DNA of 64,000 nucleotides from positions 62,001-126,000 of the forward strand of contig JAJPIO010000005.1 in the NCBI GenBank assembly GCA_021324735.1, read 5' to 3'. The DNA is from Bacteroidota bacterium. Its GTDB lineage: Bacteria; Bacteroidota; Ignavibacteria; Palsa-1295. This document shows, piece after piece, positions 9,739 to 18,644 of this stretch. The notes beneath the pieces were generated by a model that was given only the letters and a program-made list of their open reading frames with translations, was not told the origin of the DNA and ran no database searches. Numbering within the stretch: the stretch's first letter is position 1; each line of letters begins with the position of its first letter. Both the position numbers and the translations under genes were made by a program.

Positions 9739-11810
9739 AGAAAGCAGGCTACATCGTTATCCTGATCGTTCTGGCCGCGTTACTTGGCCGCGTTAATGCG
9801 CGCGCTCAAAACAACGTCGGCATTGGAACGACGGCACCGGATGCCAGCGCACTGCTCGATCTCACAAGCCTTACAAAAGGTCTGCTCGTACCGCGCATGA
9901 CGGAAGCGCAAAAGCTGGCGATCTCTTCACCGGCTACTGGTCTTCTTATTTATGAGACCGATAATGCGACACAAGGAGCATACGCGGGGCAGACACCGAC
10001 GTTCTGGTACTACAACGGATCGGCCTGGACTCCCTTCCGTGGATCGGGATGGCTCTTGCTCGGTAATTCCGGTACTAACGCTTCGACCAATTTCATCGGT
10101 ACTACTGATTCGATGGATTGGGTCATTCGCACCGATAACTTCGAGCGGTTACGAGTCTATGCTGGTAGTAACGTTGGCCTAACAAACACGAACAATTCCG
10201 CGGAAGAATTACGGTTCTATCAGCCTTCGGGGATGGGTTCACTTTATTCCGGATTTAAAGCTGGCGTTAATTTAAATTCGGTCACTTATACCTGGCCGCC
10301 GGCTGATGGCAACGGTGTAAATTATATTCTTTGCACAGATGGCTTCGGACATCTTGATTGGAAAGGGTTTGGTACAGCAGGCGGTGGTGGTCTCGATACC
10401 TTTTGGTCTCGCGGATACGGACGATTTTCCCTTATTGGTCATGGGGCCGGTTGTATTGCATCCGGAGATTTTTCTCTTACCGATGGATTCGATAACAATG
10501 CTTCCGGTACTGCTTCAGTGGTATGGGGAGAGAATAACATTGGGTCCGGCTTTGGTACTGTTATCTCTGGCGGGTCGACCGATACTGCGAGCGGAGACTA
10601 TAGCACGATTGGTGGAGGTAGTAACAATTCGGCAACAGCCAGTTATTCTTCCGTCGTTGCGGGCCAGAACAATAGCGCATGTGGTAACTATGCCGTTGTG
10701 GTTGGAGGCAGTAATAATATTGCGTGTGGTAATTACTCGGTTATTCTTGGTGGAAGCAGTAATACAGTCACTGGCAATTATTCACTGGCGTTTGGAGTAA
10801 GTGCGACCGTATCGACCGATAATACGGTCGTCTATTACGCTTCAGGAAATACACCTGTTAAGGTGGCCATCGGTAATCAGTCCCCCTCCGAAGCCTTAGA
10901 TGTTACGGGTAACTTCCGATTTTCGGGCGCGCTCATGCCGAACGGTCTTGCCGGTACACCAGGATATGTTCTGGCTTCCGCAGGTGGTACAACGTCACCA
11001 ACATGGACACAGGTCTCCTCTTTATACTGGAGCACGTTCGGTAACACCGGTACAACACCCGGTACAAACTACATCGGTACGATCGACTCGAAAGACTTCG
11101 TCTTTAAGACCTACAATACCGAGCGTATGCGTATTCTTTCGACCGGTCAGGTCGGTATCAATACGACCACCTCTACTCATCAGCTTTACTCGATCTCCTC
11201 CAGCACCACGGACGAGATCGCGGCGGCCTGTGGTCAGACAACGGCTGTCACTACAAGCCAGGGAATTGGCCTGTGGGGCGCGGCCTCTTCGACGAACAGT
11301 GCAAACACGGGTACGATCGGCGTGCTCGCAACCGGTAATGGCAATACTGCCAGCGGAGCTTCAAATGCATCACTGCAATTGAACGACGGTGAACTCGCAA
11401 TGGGCCGCACCACGGAAGCGCCGGGCATCGGTACATCCGTCGAAGGTGCTGCAAGCGGCTCGGCTTATTCTGCACAGGGTCCCAGCGGTGTGATCGAACT
11501 AACGCTCGGTGGTGGCAATCTTTCGACAAGCGCACCAACGGCCGGCGTCTTCCAGAACTTAGGTACACTTACGATCAACAACCGGTATTGCTCTTCCACA
11601 AGCATCGTGATCGTTAACGTCCTTTCCAAAAGCGATGATGGCATCGCCCCAGATTGCACGCTCGCGGAATATTTAGTCGATGTCGATAACCGCACCACAG
11701 GGACTTTTGATATTCGTGTTGGAATGATACCGACGACCACCAGCGCCTCGAATTATTCCACATCGGATAAAATCCGGATCGGATACATGATCGTGAATCC
11801 CGGCAGATGA
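9735..11810 (+). CDS. Beta-roll secreted protein, type B, second of operon 1
   Basis: 691 residues. I start at the ATG at 9735, which overlaps the previous stop and gives an immediate signal peptide (MKKAGYIVIL to ARAQ); the longer frame from 9633 lies inside the upstream gene. Same module order as its neighbours: NVGIGTTAPDASALLDLTS, ..VIRTDNFERLRV.., a beta-roll at residues about 235-354, a repeat of the ERMRI module, and a C-terminal domain ending YMIVNPGR. Two consecutive repeats carry cysteines exactly 15 residues apart (SACGNY and IACGNY), which would stack in adjacent coils. Type B differs from type A in its IGT module and in the C-terminal stretch KSDDGIAPDC. Probably assembles with its operon partners. 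Confidence 0.8.
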   Translation: MKKAGYIVILIVLAALLGRVNARAQNNVGIGTTAPDASALLDLTSLTKGLLVPRMTEAQKLAISSPATGLLIYETDNATQGAYAGQTPTFWYYNGSAWTPFRGSGWLLLGNSGTNASTNFIGTTDSMDWVIRTDNFERLRVYAGSNVGLTNTNNSAEELRFYQPSGMGSLYSGFKAGVNLNSVTYTWPPADGNGVNYILCTDGFGHLDWKGFGTAGGGGLDTFWSRGYGRFSLIGHGAGCIASGDFSLTDGFDNNASGTASVVWGENNIGSGFGTVISGGSTDTASGDYSTIGGGSNNSATASYSSVVAGQNNSACGNYAVVVGGSNNIACGNYSVILGGSSNTVTGNYSLAFGVSATVSTDNTVVYYASGNTPVKVAIGNQSPSEALDVTGNFRFSGALMPNGLAGTPGYVLASAGGTTSPTWTQVSSLYWSTFGNTGTTPGTNYIGTIDSKDFVFKTYNTERMRILSTGQVGINTTTSTHQLYSISSSTTDEIAAACGQTTAVTTSQGIGLWGAASSTNSANTGTIGVLATGNGNTASGASNASLQLNDGELAMGRTTEAPGIGTSVEGAASGSAYSAQGPSGVIELTLGGGNLSTSAPTAGVFQNLGTLTINNRYCSSTSIVIVNVLSKSDDGIAPDCTLAEYLVDVDNRTTGTFDIRVGMIPTTTSASNYSTSDKIRIGYMIVNPGR

Positions 11811-13882
11811 AAAAAACATCGTACATCGTACTACTGATCGTTATTGCTGCGATGCTGCCGCAGGGTGTACGAGCACAGGCAAACGTAGGGATCGGTACGA
11901 CGTCGCCGGATGCCAGTGCCTTGCTCGACCTGACGAGTAATTCAAAAGGCTTACTGGTCCCGCGTATGACGGAGTCGCAAAAGAACGCCATCGCGACTCC
12001 TGCAACGGGACTCTTGATCTACGAGACCGACACGGCAACAACCGGCTCGTATGCCGGACAGGCGCCTACCTTTTGGTATTACAATGGCACGACATGGATA
12101 CCTTTCCTCGGCGCTGCATGGCAGTTACTCGGTAATTCCGGCACATCGCCGACCTATAACTTTATTGGTACGAAAGATTCGGTCGATTGGGTGATACGCA
12201 CTCGCGATACGGAGCGTGTGCGCATATATTCCGGCGGGAATGTTGCCTTGCCTAATTTCACGAATACCGCGGAAGAGATACGCTGGTTCATGCAGTCCGG
12301 ATCCGGCTCGTATTATACTGGCTTCAAGTGTGATACGATGATCCGAGCGACCACCTACATTTGGCCTCCTTCGGATGGCCAGGCAACCAACTGGGTTCTT
12401 TGCACGGATGGATTTGGTGATCTTTCCTGGAGAGGCTTTGGCGCCGCAGGCGGTGGTGGTATCGATACCATGTGGTCTCGTGGTACAGGCACGCTCGCTC
12501 TGGTTGGTCACGGCGTTGACAATATCTCATCCGGTAATTATTCTATTTCCAGCGGCTATGAAAATACTGCTTCCGGAACCGCCACGGTATGCTGGGGTGA
12601 GCACAATATTGCTTCCGGATATGCCGCCGTAGTTGGAGGAGGTACCTACGATACGGCAAGTGGAAATTACAGCACGGTCGGTGGCGGCTCGAATAATTCT
12701 GCCAGTGGCACGTATTCTTCCGTTGTTGCGGGGCAGTATAACGAAGCCTGCGGTAAATATGCCGTGGTGGTCGGTGGATCGAATAACACTGCGTGCGGAA
12801 CGTATGCGACGATACTGGGAGGCTCCGGAAATACGGTGAGTGGTAGTTATTCGCTAGCCTACGGGATAGGATGTAACGTTACAACCGACAACACCATCGT
12901 TTATTATTCGTCGAACGGTACGCCTATGAAGGTTGGCATTGGGCTTAGCGCTCCGACCGAAGCTCTGCACGTTTATGGCAATATTCAGTTTTCGGGTGCA
13001 TTGATGCCCGCCGGCAATGCCGGTACTACGGGCTATGTCCTTGTCTCGACCGGAAGTAACTCTGCACCGGTGTGGTCTTCAACATCCAACCTCTTCTGGA
13101 GCCAGTCCGGAAACACAGGCACCAGCGCGAGCAGTAATTACCTTGGCACCAGCGATGCAAAGGATCTCGTCTTTAAGACTAATAATACGGAACGTATGCG
13201 TGTGCTCTCGACGGGACAGGTGGGCATCAATACGTCAACGCCGAGTCATCAACTTCATATTGTATCGTCAAGCACAACGGACGAAGTGGCGGCGCTTTGT
13301 GCACAGACGACAGCCGCTACTACCACTACCCAAGCCATCGGAGCGTGGGGAATGGCTTCGGGATCCGGCGCGGGAAACACCGGAACGATAGGTGTTTTGG
13401 CAACCGGTAATGGAAATCTTACCGCAGGACAGACCAACGTTGCTCTACAGATCAACGATGGTGAGTTTGCGATGGGCCGCACCACCGAAGCACCTGGTAT
13501 CGGTACATCCGTCGAGGGTGCTGCGAGCGGCACGGCGTATTCCGCGCAAGGACCGAGCGGTGTCATCGAACTTACGCTCGGCGGCGGCAATCTTTCGACC
13601 ACAGCGCCGACCGCCGGTGTCTATCAGGACCTAGGCACGCTTACCATCAATAATCGATACACGTCTTCTTCGAGCATTGTGCTTGTGAGTGTACTTCAAA
13701 AAACGGACGATGGTGTCGCGCCCGATTGCAGACTTGCGCAATATTTTTGTGATGTCAATAATCGTACGAGCGGAGCGTTCGCTATTCGCATCGGTATGAT
13801 ACCAACCACAACGAACGCATTGAACTACTCCACTTCTGATAAGATCAGGATCGGTTATACGATCATTAACCCAGGACGATAA
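11807..13882 (+). CDS. Beta-roll secreted protein, type B, third of operon 1
   Basis: 691 residues, the same length as the preceding gene and a close paralogue of it. The ATGA overlap with the 9735 gene again fixes the start. A signal peptide (MKKTSYIVLL to VRAQ) is followed by NVGIGTTSPDASALLDLTS, the DSVDWVIRT module, and a beta-roll at residues about 233-353 with repeats such as YSTVGGGSNNSASG. The stacked cysteine pair is present (EACGKY and TACGTY). The C-terminal domain ends YTIINPGR. This is the last gene of operon 1; the structured element starting at 14037 follows. A recent tandem duplication of type B is likely. Confidence 0.8.
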   Translation: MKKTSYIVLLIVIAAMLPQGVRAQANVGIGTTSPDASALLDLTSNSKGLLVPRMTESQKNAIATPATGLLIYETDTATTGSYAGQAPTFWYYNGTTWIPFLGAAWQLLGNSGTSPTYNFIGTKDSVDWVIRTRDTERVRIYSGGNVALPNFTNTAEEIRWFMQSGSGSYYTGFKCDTMIRATTYIWPPSDGQATNWVLCTDGFGDLSWRGFGAAGGGGIDTMWSRGTGTLALVGHGVDNISSGNYSISSGYENTASGTATVCWGEHNIASGYAAVVGGGTYDTASGNYSTVGGGSNNSASGTYSSVVAGQYNEACGKYAVVVGGSNNTACGTYATILGGSGNTVSGSYSLAYGIGCNVTTDNTIVYYSSNGTPMKVGIGLSAPTEALHVYGNIQFSGALMPAGNAGTTGYVLVSTGSNSAPVWSSTSNLFWSQSGNTGTSASSNYLGTSDAKDLVFKTNNTERMRVLSTGQVGINTSTPSHQLHIVSSSTTDEVAALCAQTTAATTTTQAIGAWGMASGSGAGNTGTIGVLATGNGNLTAGQTNVALQINDGEFAMGRTTEAPGIGTSVEGAASGTAYSAQGPSGVIELTLGGGNLSTTAPTAGVYQDLGTLTINNRYTSSSSIVLVSVLQKTDDGVAPDCRLAQYFCDVNNRTSGAFAIRIGMIPTTTNALNYSTSDKIRIGYTIINPGR

Positions 13883-14339
13883 TAGATCGATATTGAAAAG
13901 AACAGTAACATATAAACAACCGGCTATCTCTGAGCGATAAATTTCAGAGGTCCTGGAAGGCCGCAAATAAAGTTGGTAAGCAATGCTTACCCGGTAGATG
14001 TGCATGACATCATACACATCGCCAGTTGAAGCTGCGAAAGCATGAAGGTATTATGTACTTTCATGCTTTTGGACATCGGACGGATGCCAATGTTCGCGGC
14101 AATAAGAATAGGGGTCGCCGTGGGGGGTGACCCCTATTTCATTTAGTAAAAATTTCGTCTAACAAGGGCCAAATTTTTTAAAACCTAATGCTTCCTTCTG
14201 GAGTTGTATAGGTAGTTTTCAAGACATGTTTTGTTTTGAAAGGTATTTAGTCTTCTTTCTTTTTATTACAATTTGCCTCTTTTTCTCTGATTTCCCTAAA
14301 ATCAGGTAAAAAGTTTGCCATGAAAGGGAGAGCTGCGTT
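13883..14339. other. Intergenic region between the two beta-roll operons
   Basis: 457 bases with no convincing gene. It contains the structured element at 14037-14137, then an AT-rich leader that should hold the promoter of operon 2. No full TTG/TAnnTTTG pair is seen there; TAGTTTTC near 14212 is one base off the -7 consensus. A short ATG frame from 14320 runs out of frame into the next gene and ends within about 35 codons. Confidence 0.6.
14037..14137 (+). ncRNA. Conserved multi-hairpin element, copy 1 (3' end of operon 1)
   Basis: Hairpin 1 has 14-bp arms at 14037-14050 and 14056-14069 with one G-T wobble. The 18-mer CATCGGACGGATGCCAAT (14074-14091) follows, which can form short stems of its own. 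The last hairpin has 12-bp arms at 14108-14119 and 14126-14137 around a GTGGGG loop. Copy 2 sits after operon 2 at 18496-18597. The 18-mer and the GTGGGG loop are identical in both, while the stems change with compensation, which suggests a selected RNA structure. It could be a terminator-like 3' UTR element or a small RNA. Strand is inferred from the operons. Confidence 0.6.
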
Positions 14340-16430
14340 ATGCCTCACTTTTGTCCATCGCAAGGGGCCAACTGGTGTGTCCCGAGTGTTCTTCGGCTTT
14401 GTTATCAGGGCTTTGCTGCACTGACCATTGTTGCACTGTTGGGATCTCACCCGTTGCAAGCCCAAAATGTGTCGATTGGTACTGCCACCGCTAACAGCTC
14501 CGCGTTATTGCATCTCGAATCGACGACGCAAGGGCTTCTTGCGCCGCGTATGAGCAATACGCAGATGTTAGCAATTGCTTCGCCGGCCACTGGTGACTTA
14601 GTATATAATACAACGTACGTCAATTACTACTATTACACTGGTAGCTACTGGACTCCGCTTGGTGGCAGTGGTTGGTCTCTAACCGGTGATGCTGGAACAA
14701 GTGCTTCGACCAACTTCCTCGGCACAAAGGACTCGGTCGATCTTGTGCAGAAGACAAAGACCATTGAACACTTGCGGTTTTATGCTGCCGGTAACGTGGG
14801 TCTTACCAACTCACAAAACACTGCGGAACAGCTTGCATTTTATGAGCCCTCCGGATCCGGTACCAACTACACATCTTTTAAAGCTGGCATACAGTCCGGG
14901 ACAGTCCATTATATCTTGCCACTTGCTGATGGTTTGCCGAACCAAGCACTCGTTACAGATGGAGCCGGCAATTTAAGCTGGCACACCTTCTCCACATTTG
15001 GTGGAAGTGGAACACAATCACTCTGGAAGCGCGGGTCTGCGGCCGGCGGAGAATACTCTGATAGTTCTTCTAATTCGGATTCAGGTCCGTATTCTATCGC
15101 CGCTGGAAAGAGTAATAGCGTAACAGGAAATTATGAAGACGTTTTTGGAAGTAGCAATTCCATTCAAGGATCGTACGGTTCGATCCATGGTGGTGTTAGC
15201 AATGGCTCATCCGGAGATTATGATGTGGTCGGTGGTGGGCAAAGTAATAGTGCTCAAGCGACGGCGACCTTTATCGGCGGCGGGAGCAACAACTCGCCGC
15301 AGGGCGATAAAAGCGTTATTATAGGAGGTACCGGTAATTCCATCAACGCTACTAACGGTACGATCCTCGGTGGCAGTGCTAATAGTATTGGCGGTAATAA
15401 TGAGATGTGTTATGGCCAAAGTGTTGCCATGGGCACCTCGGCGTTCGTCGTCTTTAAGATGGGCACCCATCGAACGCTCATGGGTGTAGGTACAACAGCA
15501 CCAACAGAATATTTAGATGTCGTTGGCAATGTAAAATTTTCCGGTTCGCTAAAGCCTAATAATAGTGCAGGTACCAGTGGTCAATATCTTAAGTCCGCAG
15601 GCAGCGGTACTCCTCCGACCTGGGGGACCATTTCACTTCCCTCGACGAACTGGGCACTTACCGGTACGTTTGGCTCTACTCCACCCTCTAGTTTCATTGG
15701 TACGATAGATGCGCAGGATTTCGTAACCCGCACCAATGCAACCGAGCGCATGCGCGTTACTTCGGGTGGACTGATCGGAATCAACACCAGCTCTCCCGCA
15801 CATCAGCTAACATCTCATTACTCAGGTACCGCGACCGAGGTCGCTGCCCTATACGGAAATGCGAGCGGATCGACCACTGTACAAGCTGTCGGTATATGGG
15901 GACGAGCGGATAACACCAGTATCGCTAATACTGGCACCATATCATTGCTCGGTGTTGGGAATGGCAATACGACCGCCGGTCAAACGAACGTGGCACTTCA
16001 AATAAATGACGGAGAATTTGCTATGGGTCGTACGACAGAAGCTCCCTCTGTTGGTACGGACGTAGAGGGAGCAACTGCAGGTACTCTCTTCTCTGCTCAA
16101 GGTCCCTCTGGAGTTATTCAGCTCTCTATGGCAACGGATCTTTCCTCTACAGCTCCAACCGCCGGCATATATCAGGACCTCGGGAAAGTTACAATTAACA
16201 ACCGCTATATTACCGCCAATAGTATTATTCTGGCTAACGTTGTCGGAAAGATCGACGGTGGTGGGAATCCGAGCCCTAAGAACTCCATCTATAAAGTCAA
16301 CGTCGAAAGCAGAGCGGCTGGATCTTGTGTAGTGCGCATTGGGATGATCCCATTTGTGACAGACCCGAGCACATTCCAAGGTTCTGATTACATTCGATTA
16401 GGATACATTATAATTAACCCAGGGCGATGA
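14340..16430 (+). CDS. Beta-roll secreted protein, type A, first of operon 2
   Basis: 696 residues. GGGAGAG about 7 bases upstream is a reasonable ribosome binding site for this ATG. The signal peptide ends PLQAQ near residue 42. The order matches the type A protein at 7585: VSIGTATANSSALLHLES, GDAGTSASTNFLGT, a linker with SLWKRGS, a beta-roll at residues about 251-358 (YDVVGGGQSNSAQ, SVIIGGTGNSINA), a second FIGT..ERMRV module, then a C-terminal domain sharing DGGGNPSPKNSIYKVNVES with the 7585 protein and ending YIIINPGR. No cysteine pair in the repeats. The downstream gene starts inside its stop codon. Likely pairs with the type B product that follows. Confidence 0.8.
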   Translation: MPHFCPSQGANWCVPSVLRLCYQGFAALTIVALLGSHPLQAQNVSIGTATANSSALLHLESTTQGLLAPRMSNTQMLAIASPATGDLVYNTTYVNYYYYTGSYWTPLGGSGWSLTGDAGTSASTNFLGTKDSVDLVQKTKTIEHLRFYAAGNVGLTNSQNTAEQLAFYEPSGSGTNYTSFKAGIQSGTVHYILPLADGLPNQALVTDGAGNLSWHTFSTFGGSGTQSLWKRGSAAGGEYSDSSSNSDSGPYSIAAGKSNSVTGNYEDVFGSSNSIQGSYGSIHGGVSNGSSGDYDVVGGGQSNSAQATATFIGGGSNNSPQGDKSVIIGGTGNSINATNGTILGGSANSIGGNNEMCYGQSVAMGTSAFVVFKMGTHRTLMGVGTTAPTEYLDVVGNVKFSGSLKPNNSAGTSGQYLKSAGSGTPPTWGTISLPSTNWALTGTFGSTPPSSFIGTIDAQDFVTRTNATERMRVTSGGLIGINTSSPAHQLTSHYSGTATEVAALYGNASGSTTVQAVGIWGRADNTSIANTGTISLLGVGNGNTTAGQTNVALQINDGEFAMGRTTEAPSVGTDVEGATAGTLFSAQGPSGVIQLSMATDLSSTAPTAGIYQDLGKVTINNRYITANSIILANVVGKIDGGGNPSPKNSIYKVNVESRAAGSCVVRIGMIPFVTDPSTFQGSDYIRLGYIIINPGR

Positions 16431-18487
16431 AAACAACTGCTAAAATAATTGCTTACGCCCTGATAGCGCTCCTCGTAATTACAGGCGATGCCACAGCGCA
16501 GGGGAATGTCGGTATCGGTACAACATCACCCGATGCAAGCGCTTTATTGGACCTAACAAGTCTCTCACGTGGGCTACTCGTACCTCGCATGACGCAAACT
16601 CAGCGTAACGCGATAGCAACTCCAGCAACCGGTTTGTTGGTGTACTGCACGGATTCGGTCAATTCCTCAAATCCTTCTACCTTTTATTATTATAACGGTT
16701 CGGCATGGGTACCATTTAACGGTGCTGGCTGGCTTCTGCTTGGTAACTCTGGTACAAGTGCAAGCACTAATTTTATCGGCACTAAGGATTCTGTCGATTG
16801 GGTCATTCGTACGAACAATACGGAGCGGGTGCGGGTATTTGCCGCGGGCAATGTGGGGCTGATGAACAGCAACAACTCCGCAGAAGAACTTCGCTTTTAT
16901 GAGCCATCCAGTTCAGGTTCAACGTACACTGGTTTTAAAGCTGGCATTCAATCTGGAAACGTAACCTATACGTGGCCTTTGGCTGATGGCAATGGTACCA
17001 ATTATGTAATGTGCACGGATGGCTCTGGTAATCTTTCGTGGAGAGGTTTTGGTACTGCCGGCGGCGGTGGAACCGATACATTGTGGCGCCGTGGCAGCGG
17101 CCAGGATGCATTGGAAGGAGTAGGACAAGGCAACTCGGCAACAGGAGGCTGGTCAATAGCGGCTGGATATCACAATACTTCTTCCGGAACGTATGCAGTT
17201 GCATGGGGAGCCAACAACCGTGCTACTAATACCGGTGCAACGGTGTCCGGCGGTGAATACGATACTGCAAGCGGACAATACAGTGTGGTGAGCGGAGGAT
17301 TTGAAAATTCGGCTACAGGAGATTATTCATTTGTTGGAGGCGGTGAAAACAATAGCGCATGCGGCCAATATGCTGTTGTCGTCGGGGGATACAATAACAC
17401 TGCCTGTGGAAATTACTCCGTCGTACTCGGTGGCAACCATAATAGCGCTTCCGGTAACTATGATTGTGTCTTCGGTGTAGGAGCGACCGTTACCCAGGAT
17501 AGCAGTGTGGTCTTTTATAATTCTGGTGGCGGGCTGCGCCTCGGAGTTGGTCAACAATCTCCCACGGAAGTTCTGGATGTTTCCGGTAATGTAAAATTTA
17601 CCGGTGCACTCATGCCGAACAATACTGCCGGAACCTCGGGCTATGTGCTTGCATCGACAGGTTCCAGTTCAGCACCGGTATGGACCTCAACGTCGAACCT
17701 CTATTGGAGCACATTCGGGAACACCGGGACAACACCTTCGACCAATTACCTGGGTACCATCGACTCCAAGGACTTTGTGATCAAAACGAATAACACCGAG
17801 CGAATGCGAGTGCTTGCAACCGGCCAGGTCGCCATCAACACGACTTCAACAACGCATCAATTGCATTCCCTTTATACTGGTACTACGAATGAGACGGCCG
17901 CTATCTATGGAAATGCAAGTGGCACGACCTCGAATCAAGCGATCGCAGTATGGGGCGATGCTTCGAATACCAGTACTTCCAATACAGGCACGATCGGTAT
18001 GCTGGCAACGGGCAATGGAAATCTTACCGCAGGTCAAACTAATGTCGCCCTGCAACTGAACGATGGTGAATTTACAATGGGCCGCACGACAGAGACGCCT
18101 AGCGTTGGCTCTGTGGTCGAAGGCGCGACAGGCCATACCGGATGGTCGGCACAAGGGCCAAGCGGAGTGATCGAATTGACGCTCGGCGGCGGTAATTTAT
18201 CAACGAGTGCTCCGACAGCCGGCGTATTCCAAAACCTGGGTACACTCACTATTAATAATCGCTATACGTCTTCCTCCAGTATTATTTTAGTGAATGTTCT
18301 CCAAAAGTCGGACGATGGAGTTGCTCCTGATTGTAAACAGGCAGAATATTTTGTAGACGTCGATAACCGCAGCAGCGGCACTTTCGATATTCGTATTGGT
18401 ATGTTACCAACCATAACGAGCGCGTCAAACTACTCCACATCCGATAAGATCCGGATCGGATATACGATCATCAATCCAGGGCGTTAA
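16427..18487 (+). CDS. Beta-roll secreted protein, type B, second of operon 2
   Basis: 686 residues, started by an ATGA overlap with the 14340 gene. A signal peptide (MKTTAKIIAY to ATAQ) leads into NVGIGTTSPDASALLDLTS, then the DSVDWVIRTNNTERV module, a linker ending DTLWRRGSG, and a beta-roll at residues about 232-349. The stacked cysteine pair of type B is conserved (SACGQY and TACGNY). The C-terminal domain ends YTIINPGR. Only 8 bases separate its stop from the second copy of the multi-hairpin element. Function unknown; context suggests it is co-produced and co-assembled with the type A protein. Confidence 0.8.
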   Translation: MKTTAKIIAYALIALLVITGDATAQGNVGIGTTSPDASALLDLTSLSRGLLVPRMTQTQRNAIATPATGLLVYCTDSVNSSNPSTFYYYNGSAWVPFNGAGWLLLGNSGTSASTNFIGTKDSVDWVIRTNNTERVRVFAAGNVGLMNSNNSAEELRFYEPSSSGSTYTGFKAGIQSGNVTYTWPLADGNGTNYVMCTDGSGNLSWRGFGTAGGGGTDTLWRRGSGQDALEGVGQGNSATGGWSIAAGYHNTSSGTYAVAWGANNRATNTGATVSGGEYDTASGQYSVVSGGFENSATGDYSFVGGGENNSACGQYAVVVGGYNNTACGNYSVVLGGNHNSASGNYDCVFGVGATVTQDSSVVFYNSGGGLRLGVGQQSPTEVLDVSGNVKFTGALMPNNTAGTSGYVLASTGSSSAPVWTSTSNLYWSTFGNTGTTPSTNYLGTIDSKDFVIKTNNTERMRVLATGQVAINTTSTTHQLHSLYTGTTNETAAIYGNASGTTSNQAIAVWGDASNTSTSNTGTIGMLATGNGNLTAGQTNVALQLNDGEFTMGRTTETPSVGSVVEGATGHTGWSAQGPSGVIELTLGGGNLSTSAPTAGVFQNLGTLTINNRYTSSSSIILVNVLQKSDDGVAPDCKQAEYFVDVDNRSSGTFDIRIGMLPTITSASNYSTSDKIRIGYTIINPGR

Positions 18488-18495
18488 AGCCACAA

Positions 18496-18597
18496 CGCAT
18501 GACCGCACTATCATACGGTCATGCGCCTGCATCGGACGGATGCCAATAATTTGTGGCAAAAAAGAGTAGGGATCACCGTGGGGGGTGATCTCTGCTC
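18496..18597 (+). ncRNA. Conserved multi-hairpin element, copy 2 (3' end of operon 2)
   Basis: The first hairpin has perfect 10-bp arms (CGCATGACCG and CGGTCATGCG, 18496-18525). Four bases later comes the same 18-mer as in copy 1 (18530-18547). The last hairpin has 14-bp arms at 18564-18577 and 18584-18597 with two wobbles and the same GTGGGG loop. Base pairs differ from copy 1 on both sides of the stems (for example GA-to-TC in place of CC-to-GG), which is covariation. It lies between operon 2 and the convergent gene ending at 18645, so it may terminate one or both. Confidence 0.6.
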
Positions 18598-18644
18598 GTT
18601 TTAAAACATGTCTTGGCAGCTATCTATCAAATCGCGGCTCGGTT

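Noticed and set aside
14247-14465. Minus-strand frame of 72 codons at the start of operon 2
   Set aside because: Overlaps the signal peptide of the type A gene and a low-complexity AT-rich leader; no family and no ribosome binding site.
8400-17480. CRISPR-like or satellite repeats in the beta-roll genes
   Set aside because: The repeats are in-frame 45-bp protein repeats with strong divergence between units; no spacers of constant length and no cas genes.
7585-18487. Prophage or phage tail-fibre module
   Set aside because: The fibre-like proteins have signal peptides, and no capsid, terminase, portal, integrase or lysis gene is present in the window.
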